Below, in pieces: positions 32,750 to 43,368 of a DNA stretch of 64,000 nt (position 1 is its first letter; the number at the start of each line of letters is the position of its first letter). Position numbers and translations under genes: made by a program. The stretch is from Moraxella macacae 0408225. GTDB taxonomy: Bacteria > Pseudomonadota > Gammaproteobacteria > Pseudomonadales > Moraxellaceae. The notes under the pieces are model-generated. The model had not been told where the DNA came from. It was given only the letters and a program-made list of their open reading frames with translations, and ran no database searches. The stretch lies in contig NZ_ANIN01000002.1 in NCBI RefSeq assembly GCF_000320365.1, positions 1 through 64,000 on the forward strand. Reading direction: 5' to 3'.

Positions 32750-34615
32750 CTAATCAAAAAACCAATGATAACTTAACAGATAGTGAGTGTTGTTTTGACC
32801 GTGTTGTTGGTGAGTTATGCCTGCTCGTAGAGCACTTTGTTTGCCAATGTCGTATTGTCCGGTTAAGCTGACAATTGGCGAAAAATAATGGTTGCGTTTA
32901 CGATCATTATTGTCAGCAACACCGTGAAACCAATATGGTAGCCTGGCATCAGCAAGTACGCGTAGTTTTGAGTTAAAGCGATGTGTACAACCCAAATGTA
33001 CACCCAAACCTATGCGAAAGCCTTGGTTAATTTTACCAATTTGCCCTTGCCCTGTTGCCAAACGATAGCATAATGTATTAGGCAACTCACCTGAATTTGC
33101 CTTGCCCTTGCCAATAAACCACGATGATCCGTATTCACCGCCTACGCTTAATACACGATGTTCGTTAGCTTGTTGGTTGTTTTGTCGATAGCTGCCATCT
33201 ATGATGGGCGTGATTTTTATATGGCCGCCAAAGGTTTTACGCTTGTTTTTTGAGCTATCGGTTTTTAAGCCTGCGTTTTTTGGGTTAAACATAGTCATGT
33301 CAATTAAAGTGGCATCGTATAATTGCACGGTTTTATTGTTGCGGTTATGTTTGTCAATATTGTAGCTAAAATTGACAGACATTGTGGTTAAATTTAAAAA
33401 ATCACGTTTGCCACTTGGATTGTCTAATAAGTCTTGATAACCGCCACGCACGCCGAGCAAAAACATGGGGTTGTTGTGTTTGTGCAAAACCGCCACGTTG
33501 ATACGGTGCAGTCGATTGGCGGTAGCTGGATCGTTGTCGCTTGGGGTGATTGTTGGCAATTGGTTTAATTGGGCGTTTTTGGCATAATTGTCAATATCGT
33601 GTTGTGTGAGTGTGTTTTGATTGGCTTGTATCAATGTACGTTTTGATGGGATAAATTGCTTGTCTGATAGCAGATCTTTTTTTGTTAATATGCGCGAAAC
33701 TTCAGCAGGGGCAATGATTTTGCCAACATCACCAACCAAGTTATACTGTGGGTTTATCACATCTAGCAGGCGTACAATCTCACTGGCACAGTTGTTGCTT
33801 AAAAAACTATAATGCCGATCCATATCCTTAATTTCCCAAAAATGACGCATGATTTGGCGGATATCGCGGTTAGACAGTTTTAGCGTGTATTGCCAAATGT
33901 CGCGATTATCGTGAATTAGATAATTGGCTTGTTTTTTGGCATAATTGTCAAAAGTCATCAATCCTGGGCTATGTCCACGCAGTGCGTTAAACACGGTTGT
34001 GAGTTTTGAGCGTTTTTGAGTGTTATCTGGGGCAAAATTGATAAACATTGCCAAATCATTGTCATGCGTTGCCAAACTGTGCGGATTGTCAACCTTAATA
34101 AGCGTATGTCCAAACGCTGAGGCAAAACGGCTAACATGCTCTTCGGCATGAATAAGCGACAATTGTGTTGCATTTACGGTGTTTAACCAATCATTGACGG
34201 CTTTACATTCGTGAAACCCAAGCAGCTTATCCGTGCTGTCTTTTAAGTTGGGTATCTGTTGCATAAGCCAATTACTGCGAGCTGGAAAACGGCAGAGATA
34301 ATCTGTGGCGGTTTTGGCGTTTTGTAATGCGTGTAGATTTGCCAATAATTCAGCTTTTGCATCGGTTTTGCCCTTTGGACTAACAAAAAAGTCAGCACTT
34401 AGCACTTCGCTTGTGTGATTTTTGTACAATAACAAGCGCAGCCAAGTTTTGTGTTGGCTTAAGCGCTCAATCAATGCTTGATCTGTTTTTGTGTTAAAGT
34501 CATCAGAAAATAAATCGTTGCTATTTGTCAGATCGGTATGTGCAAAACCGATGTTTGCAAAACAGGTTAGGGCTAACAAAAAAGGCAAAAGAAAGAATGT
34601 GCGATACATTGGCAA
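32750..34615 (-). CDS. DUF4105-like secreted/outer-membrane protein
   Basis: Signal peptide; LSLIHAEEHVSRFASAFGHTLIKVDN...; beta-rich C-terminus ending in aromatic residues. Confidence 0.7.
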   Translation of the reverse strand: MPMYRTFFLLPFLLALTCFANIGFAHTDLTNSNDLFSDDFNTKTDQALIERLSQHKTWLRLLLYKNHTSEVLSADFFVSPKGKTDAKAELLANLHALQNAKTATDYLCRFPARSNWLMQQIPNLKDSTDKLLGFHECKAVNDWLNTVNATQLSLIHAEEHVSRFASAFGHTLIKVDNPHSLATHDNDLAMFINFAPDNTQKRSKLTTVFNALRGHSPGLMTFDNYAKKQANYLIHDNRDIWQYTLKLSNRDIRQIMRHFWEIKDMDRHYSFLSNNCASEIVRLLDVINPQYNLVGDVGKIIAPAEVSRILTKKDLLSDKQFIPSKRTLIQANQNTLTQHDIDNYAKNAQLNQLPTITPSDNDPATANRLHRINVAVLHKHNNPMFLLGVRGGYQDLLDNPSGKRDFLNLTTMSVNFSYNIDKHNRNNKTVQLYDATLIDMTMFNPKNAGLKTDSSKNKRKTFGGHIKITPIIDGSYRQNNQQANEHRVLSVGGEYGSSWFIGKGKANSGELPNTLCYRLATGQGQIGKINQGFRIGLGVHLGCTHRFNSKLRVLADARLPYWFHGVADNNDRKRNHYFSPIVSLTGQYDIGKQSALRAGITHQQHGQNNTHYLLSYHWFFD

Positions 34616-34704
34616 ATATCCGTATCAATGAATTTTAAGCAGTTTAACACAAAAAATCCCAACAACGCAAAACGCTGATGGGATAGTGATTGGTAAAATA
34701 AATT

Positions 34705-34944
34705 TTAGCTTTTTTTGTTGTCTGAATTTTTGCTTTCTAGATAGGTAAACAGTTCATCTTTTAAAGCCAGTTTTTCTTTTTTCATCGCTTCAATTTCGGT
34801 TTCGCGACTGACGCTTGCCACTGGATCGTTTTCAAGGTTAATAATTTCTTTATCAAGCTCATTGTGGGCGTTAAATAATTTTTCAAAATGCAGATCGTTT
34901 TCGGTTTTTAATTGGGTGATAAGTTCACGATATTCTGGAAACAT
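34705..34944 (-). CDS. YdcH/DUF465 family protein
   Basis: MFPEYRELITQLKTENDLHFEKLFNAHNELDKEI. Confidence 0.85.
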   Translation of the reverse strand: MFPEYRELITQLKTENDLHFEKLFNAHNELDKEIINLENDPVASVSRETEIEAMKKEKLALKDELFTYLESKNSDNKKS

Positions 34945-35321
34945 GACAAATTCCTTAAATAAAATTAAAAATAAGTTAAGACTAATTAATTAAAAACTGG
35001 TTAAAAACCATTAAATCAAGATAAGGATTAATACAATTGCCTTATGCTGTTTGTCATTTTAACCAAAAAAACGCTTTTTGACTATAGCTTGTTTGTAGTT
35101 TCGTGTGTGTTTTTCGCAAAAGCCTGCAAGAAAGTAGAAAAAAAGCCCAAAAATTGCTGTTATTGATTGATTAAATAAAAATATATTTGATAATTGTTTT
35201 GTTTTTTTAATTATAATGATTGACGTTCTAAGGTTGTCAAAGGTAAGTTTTTCTTGGATAATACGCACACTAAATTTATTTTTACACACTGATTTATTTT
35301 TAAATAAATTATTTTTTAAAT

Positions 35322-36890
35322 GTGGAGCAAATTATGATTGACAAAAATTTATTAGATGCAATTGCCACTTACAGCGAGCGTATGAACCGTGCCATTACTT
35401 TTGTGATGGGTAGTGGCGACCATGAAAAACGCACAGAATTGGTTAAATTTTTAACTCAAGTTGCCAGTGCGACCGATAAGATTGTTTTGGCGGAAAATAC
35501 CGATGATACTTTAAGCCCAATGAGTTTTAAGATCCAAACCCAAGGGGCGGATACAGGCATAGTATTTAGTGGCATTCCATCTGGGCATGAATTTACAAGT
35601 CTGATTTTGGCGGTGTTACAATCAGGCGGAAGTGAACTAAAACTTGATGAAAGCATTCAAACCATTATTAAAAATATCAAACAACCACTTAAATTTCAAA
35701 CTTTTGTGTCATTGTCATGTCATAATTGTCCTGATGTGGTACAGTCGCTAAACCAATTTGCCTTGTTAAATGATGGCATTAGCAATGAGATGATTGACGG
35801 TGGTGTTTTCCCTGATTTGGTGAATGAAAAAAATATCCAAGGCGTCCCTGCGGTATTTTTAAATGGCAAACCGTTTGCCAATGGTAAAATTGACACAGCA
35901 AAACTGATTGAAAAATTGCAAGAAAACTTTCCTGATTTGATGAGTGGTATTGCTCCAAGCCAAAGTTTGCCACTACAAGATGTAACGGTATTAGGCGGAG
36001 GTCCGGCTGGCGTGGCCGCTTCGATTTATACCGCCCGCAAGGGATTAAAAGTTACCTTGGTAACCGATCGTATGGGCGGACAGGTTAAGGATACGCAAGA
36101 CATTGAAAACTTGATTTCTGTGCCGTTAACCAATGGCAATGAGCTTTCTAACAATTGTGCCAAACATGTCAAAGAATACCCAATTACGATAAAAGAAATG
36201 GTGAGTGTAAAACAAGTTACCGAAAACGATGATTTGACCTACAAAATTACCCTAAACACAGGCGAAACTTTTGCAACGCGTACGGTGATTGTAGCAACTG
36301 GGGCAAAATGGCGTAAACTTAGCGTTAAAGGCGAAGATGAAAACATTGGCAATGGTGTGGCATTTTGTCCGCATTGTGATGGCCCATTTTTTAAAGGCAA
36401 AAATGTGGCGGTTATCGGTGGCGGTAATTCAGGTGTTGAGGCGGCGTTAGATTTGGCAGGAATTGTCAATCATGTTACCTTGATTGAATACGGTGATAAA
36501 CTGCGTGCTGACCAAGTGTTGGTTAACAAAGCAAAACAACGCGACAACATTGAGATTATGACCGGTATTGCAACGCAAGAAATCACCGCCAATAATGGTA
36601 AAGTAAACGCCATTGTGTATCAAGATCGAAGTACAGGCGAAAATAAAACCCTTGAATTATCCGCTGTTTTTGTGCAAATTGGACTTGTGCCAAACTCTGA
36701 AGTGGTAAAACATTTGGTAGAAACCACCAATGCAGGCGAGATTCAAATTGATGTTCGGTGTGCAACATCGCGTCGTGGAATTTTTGCTTGTGGTGATGTT
36801 ACCACTGTGCCTTTTAAACAAATTAACATTGCAATGGGCGAGGGGGCAAAAGCTGGATTGTCAGCATTTGAGTACTTGGTTATGCAATAA
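35322..36890 (+). CDS. ahpF: Alkyl hydroperoxide reductase subunit F
   Basis: [55 protein letters not shown]. Confidence 0.95.
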   Translation: MEQIMIDKNLLDAIATYSERMNRAITFVMGSGDHEKRTELVKFLTQVASATDKIVLAENTDDTLSPMSFKIQTQGADTGIVFSGIPSGHEFTSLILAVLQSGGSELKLDESIQTIIKNIKQPLKFQTFVSLSCHNCPDVVQSLNQFALLNDGISNEMIDGGVFPDLVNEKNIQGVPAVFLNGKPFANGKIDTAKLIEKLQENFPDLMSGIAPSQSLPLQDVTVLGGGPAGVAASIYTARKGLKVTLVTDRMGGQVKDTQDIENLISVPLTNGNELSNNCAKHVKEYPITIKEMVSVKQVTENDDLTYKITLNTGETFATRTVIVATGAKWRKLSVKGEDENIGNGVAFCPHCDGPFFKGKNVAVIGGGNSGVEAALDLAGIVNHVTLIEYGDKLRADQVLVNKAKQRDNIEIMTGIATQEITANNGKVNAIVYQDRSTGENKTLELSAVFVQIGLVPNSEVVKHLVETTNAGEIQIDVRCATSRRGIFACGDVTTVPFKQINIAMGEGAKAGLSAFEYLVMQ

Positions 36891-36935
36891 ACTTTGTTAA
36901 AAACATTTTGTTAAAAACATTTTGTTAAAAAAAAT

Positions 36936-36973
36936 AAAAACCCATTTTAGCCAGGTGTTAAAATGGGTTTTTG
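36936..36973 (+). terminator. Terminator after ahpF
   Basis: AAAACCCATTTTA-gccaggtgt-TAAAATGGGTTTT hairpin followed by T-rich sequence. Confidence 0.75.
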
Positions 36974-37055
36974 TTTTGAGGTGTGTTATAACTTGTGGTG
37001 TGTTATAATTTGTTGTGAATGATTGACAACCGATGATGAATTAAAACGATGATGG

Positions 37056-37724
37056 GTGAAAATGATGAAAAAATTAAGCGTAAAATTTTGTGGGCTAACT
37101 CGGGTTGACGATGTTAAAACCGCGGTAAACTTGGGTGTTGATGCGTTAGGCTTGGTGTTTGTTGAACAAAGTCCGCGTTATATAAGTTTGGAGCAGGCGG
37201 CGTTATTAAGCCTTGAGATTCCTGCTTTTACTACGGTTGTGGCTCTTGTGGTGAATATGCCTGAACAAGAGCTTGTGGCATTGTCGCACCAAGTACGGTT
37301 TGATGTTGTGCAGTTTCATGGTGATGAGTCGGCTCATGCTTGTCATCTGATGAGTCAGCGGATTTGTAAGCGCTGGATTAAGGCTATTCGGATAAAGCCT
37401 GATGACACAAGGAGCAGTATTTTGTCTCAAATCAATGAATTGGCAAAATTTGGAGCAAGTGGTGTGATTTTGGATACGTTTAATGCTCAAATGTTTGGCG
37501 GAACAGGTGAAAGTTTTGATTGGAATAAAATTCCTGGCAATGCACCGCTACCGATTTATTTGGCAGGGGGCTTAACGCCTGATAACATCGGACAAGTGAT
37601 TGCCAATCAGGATTTGGTTGAAAAAATTCATGGGGTTGATGTTAGTGGCGGTATTGAGTATAAAAAAGGATTAAAATGTGAGAAAAAAATGGCAATGTTT
37701 ATGGATCAATTAAAGTTTGCTTAA
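37056..37724 (+). CDS. trpF: Phosphoribosylanthranilate isomerase
   Basis: VKFCGLTRVDDVKTAVNLGVDALGLVFVEQSPRYIS; YLAGGLTPDNIGQ; GVDVSGGIE. Confidence 0.95.
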   Translation: MKMMKKLSVKFCGLTRVDDVKTAVNLGVDALGLVFVEQSPRYISLEQAALLSLEIPAFTTVVALVVNMPEQELVALSHQVRFDVVQFHGDESAHACHLMSQRICKRWIKAIRIKPDDTRSSILSQINELAKFGASGVILDTFNAQMFGGTGESFDWNKIPGNAPLPIYLAGGLTPDNIGQVIANQDLVEKIHGVDVSGGIEYKKGLKCEKKMAMFMDQLKFA

Positions 37725-37892
37725 GTTGATTAAACTTTTTGTAATATGCTGTGAAAAGTTTTTTTATTTGTATCAGGCTTGGTTTTTTGTTAGGATTGAT
37801 TGAATTTGTTTGAGTATATTAAGTTTTATTTAAATAATTTTTAACAATATATGTTTAATAACATATTTTTAATAACATATTTTTAATAATAT

Positions 37893-38672
37893 ATGATTGA
37901 CAACACACAAGGAAAATTTATGAATATTCTGATTACAGGCGTTACCTCAGGCTTTGGGCTTGCACTTGCCAAAACCTTGCATAAAGACGGACATACGATT
38001 ATTGGCACTGGTCGCAGAATGGAGCGGTTAACCGATTTAAAGCAGGAGCTTGGCGATGGGTTTATACCACTGTGTTTTGACATTACCAAGACAGAAGAGT
38101 TAAATCGTGCATTGGCAAGTATTGATAACCAAATTTTAACTAATATTGACGTGTTGATTAACAATGCAGGCTTGGCACTTGGATTAGAATCTGCGGATAA
38201 GGCGAATTTTGACGATTGGCAAGCGATGATAAACACCAATGTACTGGGACTTGTGGCGATGACTCATGCTGTTTTGCCTTATATGGTTGCCAAAAATAGC
38301 GGATATGTGATAAATATTAGCTCGACGGCGGGCGGTTATCCTTATTTTGGAGCAAATGTTTATGGGGCAAGCAAGGCGTTTGTCAGTCAGTTTGGTTTAA
38401 ATTTGCGAGCGGATCTGATTGGCAAAAATGTGCGAGTTACCAATATAGAGCCTGGGCTTTGTGGTGAGACAGAATTTAGCAATGTGCGTTTTAAGGGTGA
38501 TGACGAAAAAGCTTATAAAGTGTATGAAAGTGTCAATTATATTCGCCCCATTGACATTGCTGATATGGTGCGTTATTTAATTAATTTGCCACCTCGTATT
38601 AACATTAATCGCATGGAGATTATGCCTGTTGCCCAAACTTTTGCAGGGCTTACTGTGGTTAAGGGTTTATAA
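37893..38672 (+). CDS. SDR family oxidoreductase
   Basis: ILITGVTSGFGLALAKTLHKDGHTIIGTGRR; INNAGLALG; YGASKAFVSQF. Confidence 0.9.
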   Translation: MIDNTQGKFMNILITGVTSGFGLALAKTLHKDGHTIIGTGRRMERLTDLKQELGDGFIPLCFDITKTEELNRALASIDNQILTNIDVLINNAGLALGLESADKANFDDWQAMINTNVLGLVAMTHAVLPYMVAKNSGYVINISSTAGGYPYFGANVYGASKAFVSQFGLNLRADLIGKNVRVTNIEPGLCGETEFSNVRFKGDDEKAYKVYESVNYIRPIDIADMVRYLINLPPRININRMEIMPVAQTFAGLTVVKGL

Positions 38673-38762
38673 ATATTGGTTCATGGCTTAAAACGGTTCA
38701 TGGCTTAAAACTTTTGATAATTAAAATTTTACGTTTTGTAAGGCTTAAAAAGGCGGTTTATA

Positions 38763-39965
38763 ATGACAGATTATACCCAATTCCCCAATGCGATGGGGTA
38801 TTTTGATGTTCATGGTGGGCGTTTTGTTTCTGAAACTTTAATGACGGCACTGGAAGAATTAGAAAGCATTTATTTGCAGGTCAAAAACAATCCAAAGTTT
38901 TGGCAAGAATATCATGATGATTTGATGAATTATGTTGGTCGTCCTACACCGCTATATTTTGCCAAACGCTTAACAAACGAAACAAATGGTGCAAAAATTT
39001 ATCTAAAGCGCGAAGATTTAAATCACACAGGTGCACATAAAGTTAACAATACCATTGGACAGGCACTTTTGGCAAAATTGGTTGGCAAAAAACGCATCAT
39101 TGCTGAAACAGGTGCAGGTCAGCACGGTGTGGCAACAGCAACCATAGCTGCTCGTTTAGGGCTTGAGTGTGTGGTTTATATGGGGGCAGATGATGTTGAA
39201 CGCCAAAAAATGAACGTCTATCGCATGAAACTGCTTGGAGCGACTGTGGTGTCTGTTACCAGTGGATCGCGCACACTCAAAGATGCAATGAACGAGGCAA
39301 TGCGCGATTGGGTAACAAATGTAGATACGACTTATTATGTCATTGGCACGGTGGCAGGCCCGCATCCGTATCCGTTATTGGTGCGTGATTTTCAGGCAAT
39401 TATTGGGCGTGAGGCACGTTTACAGCATGTTGAACTTGAGGGTAAATTGCCTGATGCGCTTGTTGCTTGTGTGGGCGGTGGGAGTAACGCATTGGGGTTG
39501 TTTTATGAATTTTTAAACGATAAAAGTGTCAAAATGTATGGTGTTGAAGCAGGTGGGCTTGGTATTGAAACTGGCAAGCATTCTGCACCTTTAAACGCAG
39601 GGCGTGTGGGCGTATTGCACGGTAATCGTACCTATCTGATGGCCGATGATGATGGACAAATCATCGAAACGCACAGTATATCAGCGGGGCTTGATTATCC
39701 TGGAGTAGGGCCAGAGCACGGTTTTTTAAAGGACAAAGGGCGTGTGGATTATGTGGTAATCAATGATGATGAAGCACTCAATGCCTTTAAGATTTTGACA
39801 AAAACAGAGGGCATTATTCCTGCCCTAGAAAGCTCTCATGCGGTAGCGCATGGTTTAAAACTTGCCAAAACACTAGACAAAACCCAGTCTATTATTATTA
39901 ATTTGTCAGGACGTGGTGATAAAGATTTGCATACGGTAATGCAAGCGGACGGCATTGCAATTTAA
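38763..39965 (+). CDS. trpB: Tryptophan synthase beta chain
   Basis: [38 protein letters not shown]. Confidence 0.97.
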   Translation: MTDYTQFPNAMGYFDVHGGRFVSETLMTALEELESIYLQVKNNPKFWQEYHDDLMNYVGRPTPLYFAKRLTNETNGAKIYLKREDLNHTGAHKVNNTIGQALLAKLVGKKRIIAETGAGQHGVATATIAARLGLECVVYMGADDVERQKMNVYRMKLLGATVVSVTSGSRTLKDAMNEAMRDWVTNVDTTYYVIGTVAGPHPYPLLVRDFQAIIGREARLQHVELEGKLPDALVACVGGGSNALGLFYEFLNDKSVKMYGVEAGGLGIETGKHSAPLNAGRVGVLHGNRTYLMADDDGQIIETHSISAGLDYPGVGPEHGFLKDKGRVDYVVINDDEALNAFKILTKTEGIIPALESSHAVAHGLKLAKTLDKTQSIIINLSGRGDKDLHTVMQADGIAI

Positions 39966-40045
39966 CAATTTAACAATTTAAAAAGCTATGTAACATCAAA
40001 AAATAGTAACAATTTTTTAAATTTTCTAAAAACAGTAGAAAGTCT

Positions 40046-40864
40046 ATGACCAGAATTGAAACGGTTTTTGCAACCTTAAAAGCAAACAACAAAAAAGCCC
40101 TCATTCCCTACATTATGGCAGGCGATCCCATGCCTTTGGTAACCGTTGGTTTAATGCACGAATTGGTTGCACATGGATCGGATATGATCGAAATTGGCTT
40201 ACCTTTTTCTGATCCTATGGCAGATGGCAAAATTATTGCCCAAGCAGGCGAGCGTGCTTTGGCAAATGGCACAAGCACTCGCGATGCGATCAACATGGTG
40301 GGCGAATTTCGAAAAACCAACCAACACACACCGGTGCTTTTGATGGGTTATCTAAATCCTATGGAAATTATTGGTTATGACAATTTTTTACAGCTTTGTG
40401 AACAAAATGGCGTAGATGGGTTGTTGCTGGTGGATTTACCGCCCAATGAAACTTGTGATGACTTGTTACAAAAACTTAAAGCCAAACACATAAACCAAAT
40501 TTTTTTATTGGCACCAACCACCCAAAAAGATCGCCGTCAGGCTGTGTTAAAACACGGATCGGGGTTTATTTATTATGTATCACTTAAAGGGGTAACAGGT
40601 TCAAAATCACTTGATCCAGATGATGTTGCCAAACATGTACAAATGATTAAAAAAGACACGGATTTGCCTGTTTGTGTGGGTTTTGGTATTCGTGATGAAG
40701 CAAGTGCCAAAGCAGTGGCTAAATTTGCCGATGGGGTAATTGTGGGTAGTGAACTGGTGAAAAATTTTGCCGATGTCGGTGATGATAATGCTAAAATTGC
40801 ACTTGCAAAATCTCAATTATTGGCTAAAATAGCACAGTTACGCCAAGCGATTGATGACATTTAA
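40046..40864 (+). CDS. trpA: Tryptophan synthase alpha chain
   Basis: PYIMAGDP; MIEIGLPFSDPMADGKIIAQAGERAL. Confidence 0.97.
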   Translation: MTRIETVFATLKANNKKALIPYIMAGDPMPLVTVGLMHELVAHGSDMIEIGLPFSDPMADGKIIAQAGERALANGTSTRDAINMVGEFRKTNQHTPVLLMGYLNPMEIIGYDNFLQLCEQNGVDGLLLVDLPPNETCDDLLQKLKAKHINQIFLLAPTTQKDRRQAVLKHGSGFIYYVSLKGVTGSKSLDPDDVAKHVQMIKKDTDLPVCVGFGIRDEASAKAVAKFADGVIVGSELVKNFADVGDDNAKIALAKSQLLAKIAQLRQAIDDI

Positions 40865-40954
40865 CCAAAATGACATTTAACCAAAAGTCGCTTTTTTCAA
40901 ATTTACCCAAAAATTGCTTGGTTTGACAAAATTTAATAAACATAAGGATATAGC

Positions 40955-41845
40955 ATGACAAATCAGGCTGAAAATTCATTGGAGCATACATGGCTTAATC
41001 GCCCATTGCCAAACGTTAAACCAAAAACCAAACAAGTGTTGACAGCGGTTGAGACCGAACCGTCCACTCAATGCCCAAATTGCCATGCAATTAGCACCAA
41101 TACCGTGTTAAATTTTAACAGTTATGTTTGTCCGCATTGTGAAGAGCATATGGGTATGACTGCGCGCAGACGCTTGGAGTGGTTTTTTGACCAAATTGAT
41201 GAAGAACTTGGCAAAAATTTTGTCGCAGGCAATCCGCTTAATTTTGTGGATAGCAAGCCTTATCCCAATCGACTGGAAGAAGCCCAGAAAAAAACCGGCG
41301 AAAGTGAAGCCTTGATTGTCATGACAGGCCAATTAAAAGATCTGGGCGTGGTGGCGTGTGCGTTTGATTTTGCCTTTATGGGTGGATCAATGGGTTCTGT
41401 GGTAGGCGATCGTTTTGTATTGGCAGGAGAAACTGCACTAAAAGAGCGTAAGCCGTTTGTGTGTTTTGCTTCAAGTGGCGGGGCTAGAATGCAAGAGGGG
41501 TTGTTATCACTTATGCAAATGGCTCGCACCTCGGCAGTCATAGAACGCTTAAAACAAGCAGGCATACCGTACATTGTGGTATTAACCAATCCTGTGTATG
41601 GTGGTGTAACCGCAAGTTTGGCCATGCTTGGTGATGTAAATATTGCTGAACCTAAGGCAATGATTGGTTTTGCAGGCAAGCGCGTTATTGAACAAACTGT
41701 GCGAGAAGTATTGGACGAACCGTTCCAACGTGCCGAATTTTTGGCAGATCATGGTGTGGTAGATATGGTTGTGCATCGTTTTCAATTAAAAGATACGCTT
41801 TATCGTTTGCTTGATAAATTAAGTTTTTATAAAAAATCTGCTTAA
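40955..41845 (+). CDS. accD: Acetyl-CoA carboxylase carboxyltransferase subunit beta
   Basis: CPNCHAISTNTVLNFNSYVCPHCEEHMGMTARRRLEW; SSGGARMQEGLLSLMQMART. Confidence 0.96.
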   Translation: MTNQAENSLEHTWLNRPLPNVKPKTKQVLTAVETEPSTQCPNCHAISTNTVLNFNSYVCPHCEEHMGMTARRRLEWFFDQIDEELGKNFVAGNPLNFVDSKPYPNRLEEAQKKTGESEALIVMTGQLKDLGVVACAFDFAFMGGSMGSVVGDRFVLAGETALKERKPFVCFASSGGARMQEGLLSLMQMARTSAVIERLKQAGIPYIVVLTNPVYGGVTASLAMLGDVNIAEPKAMIGFAGKRVIEQTVREVLDEPFQRAEFLADHGVVDMVVHRFQLKDTLYRLLDKLSFYKKSA

Positions 41846-41852
41846 TTTTTTA

Positions 41853-41959
41853 TTAATAAACAAGTTTTGCTAACAAACAAGGTTTTGCTAACAAACAAGG
41901 TTTTGTTAATAAACAAGGTTTTGTTAATAAACAAGGTTTTGTTAATAAACAAGGTTAAG
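41853..41959. repeat. 18-bp degenerate tandem repeat, about 6 copies
   Basis: TTAATAAACAAGGTTTTG / CTAACAAACAAGGTTTTG; last copy reaches into the pdxB stop. Confidence 0.93.
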
Positions 41960-43091
41960 CAAAATACGCTTGCCATTCACGACGTAATGGATAATCTTTG
42001 CGTAATTGGTCAAAATCTTTGCCAATAACATCAGGGTTTGCCATTAGGCGCAGTTTGGCATCGTCTTGATAAATGGGGTATATTTTGTTAAGATTTTCTA
42101 ATAATACTTGTTTGTCATATTGATTTAAGGGCTGTAGTTGGTGAAAACGCTGGGCAAATTCTTTGGAAAATAACGGCGTTTCGTTGGGTAAAAACTGCTT
42201 AAAATCCACTTTTGGCGGTTGTTGTAAACCATTACATAAGGCATCGTAAATCATTTGAGTGCCACGCAATTTTCCCTCAAGCGTATAACCTGCAATGTGT
42301 GGCGTGGCTAAGTGGCAACGCTGCAATAAAGCCTTGTCAATTTTTGGTTCATGTTCAAAAACATCAAGCACAACTTTTTGCGGATTTGCCAAAATATCAG
42401 CTCTGGATAACACCTCGCCGCGTGCACAATTAACCATCAAAGCGTAAGGCTTGATTTTTTGCCAGTTTTCGCTCGTCATCAGATGCCCATAATCAGTAGG
42501 ATAGGGACTATCGTTGGCATGAGTGAGTGGTACATGCAAACTAATTACGTCGCTTTGGCTTAATAATTTATCAAGATTTTGTTGATAGTTTTGTGGATTG
42601 TTGTTGTGAAAATGATTGCTATTTGCCAAAAACGGATCAACGCCCAAAACTTGCCAACCCAATAATTTTGCATAATTTGCCAATAATCCGCCAATATTAC
42701 CAAGTCCAACAATGCCTATGGTTATCGGTTCAAACAAATAATCAGGGTGCGTGTTTAAAATTGCTGTTAAGACATATTGCACAACAGAGTGTTTGCTACA
42801 GCCTGAGGCATTGGCAAATCTGATGTTGTGCTGTGCCAAATAAGCCGTGTCAACATGGTCAATGCCAATTGTCGCCGTGCCAATAAATTTTACCCAAGGA
42901 TTATTTATCAACAATTGTTCATTAATCGGCGTAACCGAACGGATAAGCAAGGCATCGGGACGAAACTTGGCTAACGCATCTGCATTAATTTTGCGTCCTG
43001 CCAGTGTGAGTAGTTCAACTTTTTGTCCAAGCGTGTTGGTGTTAAAAAAATCATGCAAATGGGCAATGTTATGATCGGCGATAATTTTCAT
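41955..43091 (-). CDS. pdxB: Erythronate-4-phosphate dehydrogenase
   Basis: MKIIADHNIAHLHDFFN; GTATIGIDHVD; GIVGLGNIGGLLA; TPHIAGYTLEGKLRGTQMIYDALC. Confidence 0.93.
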   Translation of the reverse strand: MKIIADHNIAHLHDFFNTNTLGQKVELLTLAGRKINADALAKFRPDALLIRSVTPINEQLLINNPWVKFIGTATIGIDHVDTAYLAQHNIRFANASGCSKHSVVQYVLTAILNTHPDYLFEPITIGIVGLGNIGGLLANYAKLLGWQVLGVDPFLANSNHFHNNNPQNYQQNLDKLLSQSDVISLHVPLTHANDSPYPTDYGHLMTSENWQKIKPYALMVNCARGEVLSRADILANPQKVVLDVFEHEPKIDKALLQRCHLATPHIAGYTLEGKLRGTQMIYDALCNGLQQPPKVDFKQFLPNETPLFSKEFAQRFHQLQPLNQYDKQVLLENLNKIYPIYQDDAKLRLMANPDVIGKDFDQLRKDYPLRREWQAYFA

Positions 43092-43368
43092 CGGGTTTGC
43101 TCTAAATGTTTTTTCTCTAAGTGTTTTTGGTTTTGTTGGTTAAATTATTGGTTAAATGGTTGCATGATATTTACCAACACCAATAGCAATTGCCAATAGC
43201 AATTTTGTAAAAATTGGCAAAAATACTGTAATTTTTTTGCCAATTATGCCAAAATACCGTGGCTTTGTCTTTAATTTTCATGATTGATTTTCATGATTTG
43301 AAAAATTTTTAAACGTTTTTAGTGAGTTATTTGATTAAAAAATATTTGGTTAAAAAATAGGTGGTTTT

